This document shows, in pieces, positions 9,211-18,188 of a stretch of DNA of 64,000 bases. The notes beneath the pieces were generated by a model, which searched no databases, was not told where the DNA came from, and was given only the letters and a program-made list of their open reading frames with translations. Made by a program: the position numbers and the translations under genes. The DNA comes from Candidatus Gastranaerophilales bacterium. GTDB taxonomy: Bacteria; Cyanobacteriota; Vampirovibrionia; Gastranaerophilales; Gastranaerophilaceae. Numbering within the stretch: the first letter of the stretch is position 1; each line of letters begins with the position of its first letter. The stretch covers positions 62,001-126,000 of the forward strand of contig CALVBU010000002.1 in NCBI GenBank assembly GCA_944325875.1, written 5' to 3'.

Positions 9211-9224
9211 AAGTGGTATAATGT
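9211..9224 (+). promoter_or_regulatory. Promoter of the Ycf45-like gene
   Basis: TGGTATAAT, an extended -10 type element, lies about 90 nt upstream of the 9314 start. The implied leader is long; no clear -35 is seen. Confidence 0.5.
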
Positions 9225-9313
9225 AAGTGGGAGAGAAAATATATACAACCAAAATACATAACATCGCCAATAATTATATTTTGTATATAGCAAAATAGAA
9301 AGGCATAAAGAAA

Positions 9314-10936
9314 ATGAGCAACCTACAATTTCAAAATGATCTCGACAGATTAATCGAAATTTTACCTGAAAAGGTAAGGCGGCACATTAACTATGGTCAA
9401 ATGGACGATGTTATCGAAATCGTACTTGACATTGGGCGAACGCCCGAAGTTCGTCATGCCAGTGGTAGAATCGAGTATTTAGGTACAGAAACTGTCAATG
9501 ATGAAGACATCGATTTTATAACAGGCAGAATACAGGAATTTACATCGGATAATCGTTCAGGAATCCCCGGAACACTTCACAGAATTAGTGCAATAAGAAA
9601 CCGTCAAGGAAAAGTGATAGGTCTTACTTGCAGAATTGGTAGAGTTGTTACGGGGACAATTGCTTGTATAAAAGATTTCTGTATGATGAATAAAAGCATA
9701 CTATTTTTAGGTCGTCCAGGAGTCGGCAAAACTACTAAATTAAGAGAAATCTCAAGACTTGTTGCTGATGAACTTGGCAAAAGAGTAGTAGTGGTTGATA
9801 CATCAAATGAAATTGCTGGTGATGGAGATACACCACATCCTGCCATAGGACATGCCAGAAGAATGCAAGTAAGTCAGCCTCAATACCAAAAAGATGTAAT
9901 GATTGAAGCCGTAGAAAACCATACACCTGAAGTTATTGTGGTTGATGAAATCGGTACTGAAGAAGAAGCTCAAGCAGCTAGAACTATTGCTGAACGTGGT
10001 GTTATGCTAATTGCAACCGCACACGGTAACAGCCTTGAAAGCTTAATTAAAAACCCGACATTATCAGACCTTGTTGGGGGAATTCAATCTGTAACCTTAG
10101 GTGACGATGAAGCAAGACGTAGAGCTTCTCAAAAAACTGTATTAGAAAGAGAAAAACAACCTACATTTGATATCGTAATTGAAATTTTAGACAGAAATAC
10201 CCTAGCTGTATATAAAGATACCGCAGAAGCTGTTGACTATATCCTTAGAGGTTGGCCAATAAGACCTGAGATTAGAAAAGTTGACAAAACTTATGAAGCA
10301 CCTGCGCCTGAAAAAGTTGAACCTAAACATGAACCTTCTATTACAGAGCAAATAAATAAACTTGAACAAAAAATTCAACCTTCAGACAGTCTTAAGTTTA
10401 GCTTTTCTAGGCAAAAGTACGTTGAAGAAGTAAAAGATTTCAAAAAAATATATCTATATGCAGTATCAAGAAGCATTGTAGAAAAAGTTATAGAAAGATT
10501 AGATTTAAAAGCTGAAGTAACACGAAATCTTGATGACGCAGATATAGTTCTGGCTCATAAGAACTTTGCAAAAGGCGGAGCTAAAATTCTTTCTACAGCA
10601 AATGATTATAGAATTCAGGTATTTTATATTAAAACAAATTCAATGGCTCAAATTCAAAAAGTTCTAAAAGATGCATTACAAATCACAGAAACATCTGAAA
10701 CTTTACAAGGATATTACGATGATGCAGAAAGAGCATTGGATGAAGCTAAAGCTGCCATAAATAAAATTCTTGCAGGAGCGGAACATATTGAATTACAACC
10801 ACAAAACCAACATATAAGAAAGCTTCAACATGAATTAGTTGAACAACATAATCTTATAAGCAAAAGTGTTGGAGAAGGGGAACAACGCCATCTTAAAATT
10901 GTTGGCGGGAAAGATTTTGATAAAAAATTAGGATAA
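9314..10936 (+). CDS. Ycf45-like AAA ATPase with C-terminal nucleic-acid-binding region
   Basis: Cytoplasmic P-loop ATPase of the family found in cyanobacteria and some plastids (Ycf45), related to SpoIIIAA. The ATPase core spans roughly residues 60-280: Walker A is GRPGVGKTT, Walker B is VIVVDEIGT, and a TAHG sensor motif follows. A K/E/P-rich linker leads to a C-terminal domain of about 200 residues, where an R3H-type domain is expected in the family. 540 residues is the family length. It is monocistronic, with its own promoter and terminator. Its biochemical role is not established. Confidence 0.85.
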   Translation: MSNLQFQNDLDRLIEILPEKVRRHINYGQMDDVIEIVLDIGRTPEVRHASGRIEYLGTETVNDEDIDFITGRIQEFTSDNRSGIPGTLHRISAIRNRQGKVIGLTCRIGRVVTGTIACIKDFCMMNKSILFLGRPGVGKTTKLREISRLVADELGKRVVVVDTSNEIAGDGDTPHPAIGHARRMQVSQPQYQKDVMIEAVENHTPEVIVVDEIGTEEEAQAARTIAERGVMLIATAHGNSLESLIKNPTLSDLVGGIQSVTLGDDEARRRASQKTVLEREKQPTFDIVIEILDRNTLAVYKDTAEAVDYILRGWPIRPEIRKVDKTYEAPAPEKVEPKHEPSITEQINKLEQKIQPSDSLKFSFSRQKYVEEVKDFKKIYLYAVSRSIVEKVIERLDLKAEVTRNLDDADIVLAHKNFAKGGAKILSTANDYRIQVFYIKTNSMAQIQKVLKDALQITETSETLQGYYDDAERALDEAKAAINKILAGAEHIELQPQNQHIRKLQHELVEQHNLISKSVGEGEQRHLKIVGGKDFDKKLG

Positions 10937-10961
10937 ATTAAAGATTTATATTGTCAAGCAT

Positions 10962-10990
10962 GGCCGGTTTTAAATAAAACCGGCCTTTTC
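10962..10990 (+). terminator. Terminator of the Ycf45-like gene
   Basis: GGCCGGTTTT pairs with AAAACCGGCC around a short loop, followed by TTTTC. Confidence 0.9.
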
Positions 10991-11022
10991 TTGCTTGAAT
11001 ATATATGTAATAAATTTAAAGT

Positions 11023-12714
11023 CTATGCGTTATACCGCTTAAAGGTTTTCTCAATATTTTTATCGATTACCGACTTGACGGTATCATATTCTGTTGTTAA
11101 TGAAGATATTTCAGTATCTAAATTCTTCATCTTCATATCAAGGATATTTTCTTTTGCATTAATTTTTTGTTTTTCTCTGTTGTACTTAGCTTCTGCTTGC
11201 GCAACTGCTTCTTCATCTGTAACCTCTTTTACATAAGTATTAGTTGAATAGTTACCTTGATAATAATATCCATCATCAGCTAATGTAGACATATACATAG
11301 CACCCGATTTCAACATTTCTTCGAGATATTCATTATCACTGATTTTATCATTTTCAGTCCAACCATTTAAGCAAATTTGGTTAAACAACGCATCATAGAA
11401 TCCTGCAACAAGAAGGTTATCACCTGAAGTATCTACATCTGTTACATACGTAAACGTAAACATATCGTCAACAAAGTTAGATTGTTCTCTTAATTTTTCT
11501 ACGCTGTAATCAGAGTTTGAAATACCTTCCATATATTGCGCAAAATAAGTTAAATATGCCTGTGCCATATATGAAATATTTAAACCATAACCATCGTTAT
11601 ACTTGCCTTCATTTTCACGGGCACTGTTCTCAATGTATACGATACCGACATAGTTGTTAATATTTTTATCAACCTCTTTCATTACAGTATCAGTTTTATT
11701 ATTACCGCCAAAAAGATGACTGCCTAATTTTTTCCAATAAGAGAAATTTGAATAGTCTACGTTACCACCATCATCTGCATTTGCTCTTTCGCCAAGGAGT
11801 TCAACTGTTTCCATAATCTTGCTACTTGCATATTCTAATGCTGCCTGAGTATAGGAATCTCCTGTATCCAACAGACTTTCAACGCCCTCAAACATACTAC
11901 TCCATAGAGTACTACTGCCGATTAGGTCAACAAGAAGTTCCCAAGACTTGAATTCTCTGCCATCATCTTCACCTTGGTGGTCAGCAGAACCTCTAATTGC
12001 ATAGTTACCAGACAATATATCTTTTAAAGAAATTTTATCAGGTGGATCTTCTATTTTATGATAGTTAGTTATTTCACCTGTAGCTTCATCTCTGTCAGAT
12101 TCATATAATTCAAACCAAGCACCTTGGCCGCCATTATAGTTATGTTGACCTAAAATATCACTTAAATCAAAAGTGACAGTATCTAACATATCAACTAATT
12201 CTGAATAAGAACATTCTTGAGTGTTTACAGTAACCAAATCTCCAGATCCAACACCTGCAATTTGGTTATATGTTGTTTTCTTGATATTTTCACCTTGAAC
12301 TTGACTGATAACATCATTTGCCATCAAACCATCAATAAAGGCATTTCTCATATCTGAAGATGGCAAGCCATCCATACCTTCTTGAGGAATACCTGCTGCT
12401 TTTGCCGCACGAGCAAGCTCAGGAGTCAAAACAACTCTGCCACTCTTATCAGTAATAGTTGTTGGGATATAATCATTTAATGCCGATGGTGACATTAATA
12501 AATTATAAGACAATGGATTAACTTGAGAATTGTTACCGTAAAAATCGTAAATTAATTTTGTCTGATTAATAGCATCCTGATATTCCGCAGATACTTGATC
12601 CATATCACGGGACAAAGCAATTTTCTGGTGCGATAATCTCATAGATTCATATTCGCAATCAGATTTTCTTGCGGTTATGGTTAATAATCTAGCTTGTGAT
12701 GCTGATAATCCCAT
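11023..12714 (-). CDS. Large helical-ended protein of unknown function (sigma-28-like promoter)
   Basis: Not recognised. The 563-residue product has no Sec signal. Its N-terminus (MGLSASQARLLTITARKSD and following) is a long amphipathic helix, the middle is an acidic, Y/N/D/S-rich globular part, and residues about 470-563 form a charged coiled coil (KYNREKQKINAKENILDMK and on). Helices at both ends around a globular centre recall flagellar axial or filament-type proteins, but no homology is claimed. A TAAAGTTT-N12-TCCGTATT element lies 54-81 nt upstream. AAAGGA precedes the start. Confidence 0.8.
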   Translation of the reverse strand: MGLSASQARLLTITARKSDCEYESMRLSHQKIALSRDMDQVSAEYQDAINQTKLIYDFYGNNSQVNPLSYNLLMSPSALNDYIPTTITDKSGRVVLTPELARAAKAAGIPQEGMDGLPSSDMRNAFIDGLMANDVISQVQGENIKKTTYNQIAGVGSGDLVTVNTQECSYSELVDMLDTVTFDLSDILGQHNYNGGQGAWFELYESDRDEATGEITNYHKIEDPPDKISLKDILSGNYAIRGSADHQGEDDGREFKSWELLVDLIGSSTLWSSMFEGVESLLDTGDSYTQAALEYASSKIMETVELLGERANADDGGNVDYSNFSYWKKLGSHLFGGNNKTDTVMKEVDKNINNYVGIVYIENSARENEGKYNDGYGLNISYMAQAYLTYFAQYMEGISNSDYSVEKLREQSNFVDDMFTFTYVTDVDTSGDNLLVAGFYDALFNQICLNGWTENDKISDNEYLEEMLKSGAMYMSTLADDGYYYQGNYSTNTYVKEVTDEEAVAQAEAKYNREKQKINAKENILDMKMKNLDTEISSLTTEYDTVKSVIDKNIEKTFKRYNA

Positions 12715-12767
12715 TTTTTACTCAGAATCCTTTCAACTTAGTAACATTTCCTGATCTTTCATGTTCT

Positions 12768-12795
12768 AATACGGATTTTAAGCTCACAAACTTTA
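12768..12795 (-). promoter_or_regulatory. Sigma-28-like promoter of the 563-residue protein
   Basis: TAAAGTTT (12795-12788), 12 nt, then TCCGTATT (12775-12768). This resembles the TAAA-N14-16-GCCGATAT pattern known for sigma-28/sigma-D, with mismatches in the -10. It is the weakest of the three such elements here. Confidence 0.4.
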
Positions 12796-12855
12796 AATTT
12801 ATGAATAATTTTGTAACAAATGTTTACATCAAATCTGGAAAATATCATATATTAA

Positions 12856-13692
12856 TTACACATCTGCTACAGGCGGAATATCAATACGTTTTAAACGTTG
12901 TTCAATTCTTCTATACCATTTCAAATGTTGCTTGAATAAAATTTTATAATCAGAGACTTCACCTTTTGAAATATCTTCGAATAATTCATCACAAGCACCT
13001 TCAAGACTTCTCTCTAGCATATGTGATAATTCTTTTCTGTCACCTTTGAAATCAGTTAATTCTATTCTTTTTCCAAAATTAACAACAACCTCCGGTCTAT
13101 TATCCCTAAAGAAACAATAATCAATAGCCACAGGCACAAGATTAACTTTTCCATACCTTTTTACTGCATTCTGAGCAATATAAGCAAGTCCGGTTTGGAA
13201 TTGCATTGGTCTAAAATGTGGAGGTCTGATTATTCCCTGCGGAAAAATGCATAAAATATTTTTTAAATCCCCAACGACATCAACAGAATATTTTAAAGCC
13301 TTCATAGCTGTTTGAGGAGATTTTTTACAAACAGAATAACCTCCCCCTCTTCTTAGTAGAGGAAATCTGTTCAATTCTTCAATCATAAGTCGAATTTCTT
13401 TATGGAATATTCTATGCGTTATATTATACATAACAATTCCATCCCACCAATTGCAATGCGGAGCAAATAAAATTGTTGGAACACCTTTTTCTACAGAATC
13501 TTCAGAGCCTTTATACCTAAAGGCAAAAAAGCGGTTCTGCAACATATTAAAGAAAAACAAACTTGCTATTGTTAGCCAAAATCTATTTGTTTTTGCGGGT
13601 TTAAATTTCTCCTCTTTATTCCTCAACTTTGTAGGAGGGATGTCAGAATATAATTTTTCTTCAACACTCATGATAGATTTATTGTACTCCAT
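12856..13692 (-). CDS. 1-acylglycerol-3-phosphate acyltransferase family protein (PlsC-like)
   Basis: Membrane-associated acyltransferase that would transfer an acyl chain to a lysophospholipid or related acceptor. The catalytic HX4D is H79-D84 (HCNWWD). The acceptor-binding motif is IFPQGIIRPP rather than the usual FPEGTRS, so the substrate may differ from lysophosphatidate. A hydrophobic helix lies at about residues 38-52. Start is uncertain: TATAAT overlaps the region just before the ATG at 13692, and an ATG at 13671 (MSVEEKLY) is an alternative. Confidence 0.85.
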   Translation of the reverse strand: MEYNKSIMSVEEKLYSDIPPTKLRNKEEKFKPAKTNRFWLTIASLFFFNMLQNRFFAFRYKGSEDSVEKGVPTILFAPHCNWWDGIVMYNITHRIFHKEIRLMIEELNRFPLLRRGGGYSVCKKSPQTAMKALKYSVDVVGDLKNILCIFPQGIIRPPHFRPMQFQTGLAYIAQNAVKRYGKVNLVPVAIDYCFFRDNRPEVVVNFGKRIELTDFKGDRKELSHMLERSLEGACDELFEDISKGEVSDYKILFKQHLKWYRRIEQRLKRIDIPPVADV

Positions 13693-13757
13693 ACATTATA
13701 AATAGTGAATACTTAAAATGACTACGTTAAGAAATCTTTACTTGACCTAATCAGTCA

Positions 13758-14558
13758 TTACAAGCATTCAATAATTTTTAAAATTAAAGATTTAAACTTA
13801 GCCTTTGCCTTATTGGTGGTTTCAATAACCTCAGAATGAGAAAGTTTATCTCCATTATCTGAACTTGCAGCATTTGATATACAACTAATACCTATAACTT
13901 TCATTCCGCAATAGTTTGCCACAATAGCCTCAGGCACCGTGGACATACCTATTGCATCAGCACCAAGTAATCTTGCCATATGAATTTCGGCAGGAGTTTC
14001 ATAGCTTGGACCAGTATTTGCAAGATATACACCTTCTTTTAAATCTATATTAAGATTTTCTGCACATCTTTTAACTAATTCTCTTAAATCTTTTTTATAA
14101 ATTTCTGACATATCAGGGAATCTTTCTCCCATAGAATCATCATTAGGCCCAATTAAAGGATTTGACCCCATACAATTGATATGATCTTTCAAAAGCATCA
14201 AATCTGCAGGTTTATAACTTTCATTCACTGCTCCTGCAGCATTAGTTAAAATTAATACATCAACACCAAGCTTTTTCATAATCTTTACAGGATAAGTAAT
14301 ATCACTCATTGAATGACCTTCATAAAAATGATTACGCCCCTGCATCATTACAACGGGCTTTCCTGCAATATCAGCAAAAACAAGCCTGCCTTTATGCCCT
14401 TTTACTGTTGAAGTTATAAAACCAGGTATTTCAGAATACGGAACTGAAATATCGCAATATTCATCAGCTAACTCTCCAAGCCCTGAACCTAATATAACAC
14501 CAATTTTAGGTCTAAAACTCCCTATTTTTCCATTCAAAAAGTCTATTGTTTTATTCAT
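13758..14558 (-). CDS. punA: Purine nucleoside phosphorylase
   Basis: Phosphorolyses inosine and guanosine to base and ribose-1-phosphate (purine salvage). Trimeric PNP-I/MTAP family marks are GVILGSGLGELAD, MQGRNHFYEGH, LTNAAGAVN, GPSYETPAEI and GADAIGMSTVPE. 266 residues, full length. It follows the omega-like gene at 14630, with a bidirectional-looking terminator between them. Confidence 0.95.
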   Translation of the reverse strand: MNKTIDFLNGKIGSFRPKIGVILGSGLGELADEYCDISVPYSEIPGFITSTVKGHKGRLVFADIAGKPVVMMQGRNHFYEGHSMSDITYPVKIMKKLGVDVLILTNAAGAVNESYKPADLMLLKDHINCMGSNPLIGPNDDSMGERFPDMSEIYKKDLRELVKRCAENLNIDLKEGVYLANTGPSYETPAEIHMARLLGADAIGMSTVPEAIVANYCGMKVIGISCISNAASSDNGDKLSHSEVIETTNKAKAKFKSLILKIIECL

Positions 14559-14582
14559 TAACCCTAATACCCCTTAAACTCA

Positions 14583-14619
14583 CAAAAAGGCACACAGAAA
14601 AATCAGTGTGCCATTTTTT
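14583..14619 (-). terminator. Terminator between the omega-like gene and punA
   Basis: GGCACAC/GTGTGCC, 7 bp with a 10-nt loop, flanked by A-runs and T-runs on both sides, so it could act in either direction; by position it serves the minus-strand gene at 14630. Confidence 0.75.
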
Positions 14620-14629
14620 AAAATTTAAA

Positions 14630-14869
14630 TTAACCAACTAAACGGTTATCATCTGCTTCTGAAGCTTTTACCATAATAGCATGCTCTACAGGATTTTCTC
14701 TTGAATAACCTGTATCATAATTTTCTTCAAACACAAACTCATCATGAGCTTTTTTAGCTTGATTTTCGTCAACCAATTTTTTTGCAAGCTCTGCAATTTC
14801 ATAAACTAATTGGTATCTGTTTTCTGTATTTTCATTCAAATCCCATGCTACTTTTATTATTTGCTCCAT
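14630..14869 (-). CDS. rpoZ: Probable RNA polymerase omega subunit-like protein
   Basis: 79-residue acidic protein. ENRYQLVYEIAELAKKLVDE matches the conserved NRYQLV...A..A..L helix of omega, and PVEHAIM resembles the later PVxxAI segment. In cyanobacteria-type omega the same elements occur in this order. The match is short, so this is a moderate call. Its own terminator follows. Confidence 0.6.
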   Translation of the reverse strand: MEQIIKVAWDLNENTENRYQLVYEIAELAKKLVDENQAKKAHDEFVFEENYDTGYSRENPVEHAIMVKASEADDNRLVG

Positions 14870-14948
14870 ATGTAAACCTCATTTCCTTATGTTAAGTATC
14901 ATTATAATAATATATAAAAAATTTTTTCGCAAGTAGTAAAAATCATGC

Positions 14949-14954
14949 TATAAT
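14949..14954 (+). promoter_or_regulatory. -10 box of the MCE gene, leaderless type
   Basis: TATAAT ends 7 nt before the ATG at 14962, with no Shine-Dalgarno; TTCGCA 17 nt upstream is a possible -35. Confidence 0.6.
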
Positions 14955-14961
14955 CAATTAC

Positions 14962-15591
14962 ATGAATATAAAAGACAAATTTACAATCCTTCAATGGACA
15001 GAAGCATTAATATGGATTGTAGTAATATGTGCAATAATTTTTGGGGTAAAATACCACAATTACAGAGAGCAGAAAGAGCTTAAAACATATCAAATCTTTC
15101 TCCAAGATGTTGATGGACTAATAGTAGGCTCACCAGTCCGAATGTTAGGAGTTTCAATAGGATATATTGAAAAAATTAAAATTATCGGTGACACCGTATA
15201 TGTAAAATTTGTACTTGACGATAAAGATATGTCTATACCCAAAGGATCTATCACTACAGTGGAATTCAATGGCTTAGGAGGTTCAAAGTCACTGGAAATC
15301 TATCCTCCAACTGAACAGAGTCTTGCGACAAACAAACTTATCGTTGCCAAAAGACCAATGCGATTGAATGATTCAATTGGCTTAATAGATGATATGTTCA
15401 AAAAACTCACTTCAATGATAATCAGAGGTTCTCATTTTGCATCTGAGATGAATGACTTTATGCCTAAAAAAAATACTAACACCCTACGCAATAACGAAAA
15501 AGATATACGAGAAATAAATGATTTACTTGATAATTTACAAAATAACCGACAACAATTCCGTAACAGTTTAAAGGAGTTAAAAAATGAATAG
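14962..15591 (+). CDS. MlaD/MCE-family lipid-transport protein
   Basis: Periplasmic lipid-binding component of an MCE (Mla-type) transporter. An N-terminal membrane anchor at about residues 14-30 is followed by the MCE domain (about 40-125) with QDVDGLIVGSPVRMLGVSIG and FNGLGGSKSLEIYPP. The tail is charged and likely coiled coil. At 209 residues it is a short, single-domain form. No MlaE or MlaF gene is adjacent. It overlaps upp by 8 nt. An MCE protein implies an outer membrane. Confidence 0.88.
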   Translation: MNIKDKFTILQWTEALIWIVVICAIIFGVKYHNYREQKELKTYQIFLQDVDGLIVGSPVRMLGVSIGYIEKIKIIGDTVYVKFVLDDKDMSIPKGSITTVEFNGLGGSKSLEIYPPTEQSLATNKLIVAKRPMRLNDSIGLIDDMFKKLTSMIIRGSHFASEMNDFMPKKNTNTLRNNEKDIREINDLLDNLQNNRQQFRNSLKELKNE

Positions 15592-16234
15592 CTCGAAGGT
15601 AAAAATTATTACAAATCCAGTAGTACTTGAAAATTTAAAGGTTATGAGGGACAAAAACACAGATTCTCAAGGAGTGAGAATCGCAACAAGAAAAATTACA
15701 AGATGCCTATTATATGAAGCATCAAGAAACCTTCCTCTTGTCGAACAAGACGTAACAACACCTCTTACAACATTTAAAGCAAAAGTCATCGATCCTGATA
15801 TTAAACTTATAATATCACCGATTTTGCGTGCCGGATTAATTTTTACAGATGAAGCAATCGACATTCTTCCACAAGCTTGCATAAGACATATCGGTATGTA
15901 TAGAGATGAAAAAACTCTAAAACCTGTTTGGTACTATAACAAGGTTCCAATGGAAGCACCAAACCCAGAAAGATTCTACATATACCTAACAGATCCTATG
16001 CTAGCTACAGGAAACACTTTATTAGAAGCTATAAAGTTATATGCAGATAAAGGAATTCCAATAGATAACATTAAAATAATTTGTATAATTGCAGCACCGG
16101 AAGGGATTGAAAATATTCAAAAACATTACCCTGATATTGAGATCACAACAGCTGCGGTTGATGATTACCTTAACGAAAAGGGTTATATCGTACCTGGTAT
16201 GGGCGATGCTGGTGATAGAATATTTAACACTTAA
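15584..16234 (+). CDS. upp: Uracil phosphoribosyltransferase
   Basis: Converts uracil and PRPP to UMP in pyrimidine salvage. The PRPP loop is in YLTDPMLATGNTLLEA; other marks are ILRAGLIF, GMYRDEKTLKPVWYYNK and the C-terminal uracil-binding YIVPGMGDAGDR. 216 residues. It overlaps the MCE gene, with AAGGAG inside that gene serving as its ribosome-binding site. Confidence 0.97.
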   Translation: MNSSKVKIITNPVVLENLKVMRDKNTDSQGVRIATRKITRCLLYEASRNLPLVEQDVTTPLTTFKAKVIDPDIKLIISPILRAGLIFTDEAIDILPQACIRHIGMYRDEKTLKPVWYYNKVPMEAPNPERFYIYLTDPMLATGNTLLEAIKLYADKGIPIDNIKIICIIAAPEGIENIQKHYPDIEITTAAVDDYLNEKGYIVPGMGDAGDRIFNT

Positions 16235-16260
16235 ACTATTTTGTAAAAACTTGTAAAGAA

Positions 16261-16308
16261 ATAACGGTAATTTTTAAAGTTTACAAAAAAGTTGCCGTTA
16301 TTTTATTT
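16261..16308 (+). terminator. Possible upp terminator overlapping a promoter
   Basis: ATAACGGTAA (16261-16270) can pair with TTGCCGTTAT (16292-16301) with one mismatch, followed by a T-rich tract. The same bases hold the sigma-28-like element of the next gene, so both roles are possible. Confidence 0.45.
16275..16301 (+). promoter_or_regulatory. Sigma-28-like promoter of the LysM-amidase operon
   Basis: TAAAGTTT (16275-16282), 11 nt, GCCGTTAT (16294-16301): this fits TAAA-N15-GCCGATAA with one or two changes. Predicted start near 16308 gives a leader of about 28 nt containing AAAGGAA, a sensible arrangement. Confidence 0.5.
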
Positions 16309-16335
16309 GTGTAGAAGTTTTAAAGGAAATGTATA

Positions 16336-18177
16336 ATGGTATTTAGAATTGAAAATACATCAAGTAAAAGCGTAATAAAAACTAGTGAAAAAGATAACCT
16401 AGAGCAACTAAAACGTGAAGCAAAAGCAAAAGGAGAGTTTATTGTAACAGTCAGTTCAGATGACAAGACCTTGAGTGCTATTGCCAGAAAATTTAATATG
16501 TCCTTAACTGACTTCAAAAATATGACAGGCCTAACTAAAGACACATTACAAAAAGGGCAAGTTATAAAAAATATTCCAACCGCTAAAATTGAATCCGGTA
16601 TGGGAATAGCTTCAGTTGCAAAAAAACACGGTATGACCATAGAACAATTTTGCACATTAAATAATATAGATAAGAATTACAAACCGCAAAAAGGTGAATA
16701 TTTTTATGTATTTCCTAAGCAAAAACAAGGTAATGCATCAAAGTCAGAAGCCAAGCCAAAACCTGAGCCGACTCCAGAACCAAAGCCGGAGCCAAAACCT
16801 GTAGAACAAAAACTTAATGCAGAAGAAATTGCAGACAAATTAGAACAAGCAGCAAGCGACTATAGAGGAGCTGTTGGAAAAGAAGAATTTAATAATGTTT
16901 TCAAACAAATTAATAAAAATAACGTTATAGATGTTGTTAATAATTTTCAAGAAAAACAAGGCAAAAGTTTAATTAATATGATTTCCGATGAATGGAGCAG
17001 TGACAAAGAAGACAGAAAAGCTGCTATGACAAAGATTTTCGACCTTGTTGCCGAAAAAACCGGAAATAAAAATTCCAAACTAAGAGAAGACTTTATCAAA
17101 GAACTAGATAATGAATTTGATTCTTGGGGTTTTGTTTCAACTAAAAAAATGGACAAAATGATTAACAAAATGATTCACCCAGAAAGTGAAACAGAAATCG
17201 ACACTCCAAAAGATAAAGAAAATGTTCGCGGAAACACCGGCTCAAATGCATTACATTTAAGCGGAAAAGTTTATCCAAATGAGATATTCTATTCAACTAA
17301 CGGAGGACGAAGTAAAGACATTACGCCTGAAACTAAGACTTCAATAAGAGACAAAGACGGCAACTTAGTTAATGCAGGAACTTTGAAATCTTGGGCTCTT
17401 AGCGGAGGTAAAAGAGATAAAGGCTTTAAAGACGTTAAAGATCCTTTTATCGTAAGACCTTTACCAAACTATAATACTGAAACAAAAAAAATTGAAGCTG
17501 TAACTGAATTGCTTGAGCCAACAGGTAAAGGTAATTTGGACGGCAAATTAATAATTCTAAATCCTGGACATGGCGGATATCAACAAGCAAACGGATACTT
17601 TGATGCAGGAACAGTTCTTTCTGTCAAAAATGCCGAAGGTGAAGAAATGCCAATTGAAGAATGGCGTGTTGCACAAAGTTACGTCGAAAAAATTTCAGAC
17701 AATTTAAGAAACAGAGGAGCACAAGTAATTATCGTTTCAGGAGCAGTTAGAAACGGAGGAATGTCCGCTCAAAAATATATTGAAAACATGCTGGCAGGAA
17801 AAAAAGGTGATGATTCTGTCAGAGAGGTAATAAAAGATACCGATAAGTCTGATATGTTATTTTTGTCAGTACACGTTGAATCCGCAAAAGAAAGTCCTGA
17901 TACAAAAAAATGTACAGTTCGCTATACAAAAGATATTGATAAAGAACTTGCTAATAACATCAACAAATATGTAAATCAAGGATTTACAGCTCTAACACCA
18001 AAATCGACACCTGATAATCTTTACGTAAATAGAGCGGCAAAAGGTATCCCATCATCGTTACTGGAAATTGGCAACATCGCTAATGATAAAATCACTAATT
18101 CACTTTTATCTGATTACGATCAGAAAAAATATGCAGAATGTATTGCTAATGCAATTGAAGACACAATGATTAACTAA
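16336..18177 (+). CDS. LysM-domain N-acetylmuramoyl-L-alanine amidase with annexin-like middle segment
   Basis: Peptidoglycan hydrolase. Two LysM-like modules lie at about residues 35-82 and 84-127, then a P/E/K linker (138-158). Residues about 163-240 resemble an annexin repeat (GAVGKEEF, NNVIDVVNNFQEKQGKS, LINMISDEWS). The Amidase_3 domain spans about 400-610, with H412 in NPGHGG, E in PIEEW (about 441-442), H513 in SVHVES and the catalytic glutamate in LLEIGN. There is no Sec signal although the substrate is outside the membrane. It is the first gene of an operon with the lysozyme-like gene 11 nt downstream. Confidence 0.88.
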   Translation: MVFRIENTSSKSVIKTSEKDNLEQLKREAKAKGEFIVTVSSDDKTLSAIARKFNMSLTDFKNMTGLTKDTLQKGQVIKNIPTAKIESGMGIASVAKKHGMTIEQFCTLNNIDKNYKPQKGEYFYVFPKQKQGNASKSEAKPKPEPTPEPKPEPKPVEQKLNAEEIADKLEQAASDYRGAVGKEEFNNVFKQINKNNVIDVVNNFQEKQGKSLINMISDEWSSDKEDRKAAMTKIFDLVAEKTGNKNSKLREDFIKELDNEFDSWGFVSTKKMDKMINKMIHPESETEIDTPKDKENVRGNTGSNALHLSGKVYPNEIFYSTNGGRSKDITPETKTSIRDKDGNLVNAGTLKSWALSGGKRDKGFKDVKDPFIVRPLPNYNTETKKIEAVTELLEPTGKGNLDGKLIILNPGHGGYQQANGYFDAGTVLSVKNAEGEEMPIEEWRVAQSYVEKISDNLRNRGAQVIIVSGAVRNGGMSAQKYIENMLAGKKGDDSVREVIKDTDKSDMLFLSVHVESAKESPDTKKCTVRYTKDIDKELANNINKYVNQGFTALTPKSTPDNLYVNRAAKGIPSSLLEIGNIANDKITNSLLSDYDQKKYAECIANAIEDTMIN

Positions 18178-18188
18178 AAAGGATTACA

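Noticed and set aside
16261-16308. Reading this only as the upp terminator
   Set aside because: The stem is imperfect with a 21-nt loop and the same bases fit a promoter with a correct downstream leader; both readings are kept, neither as certain.
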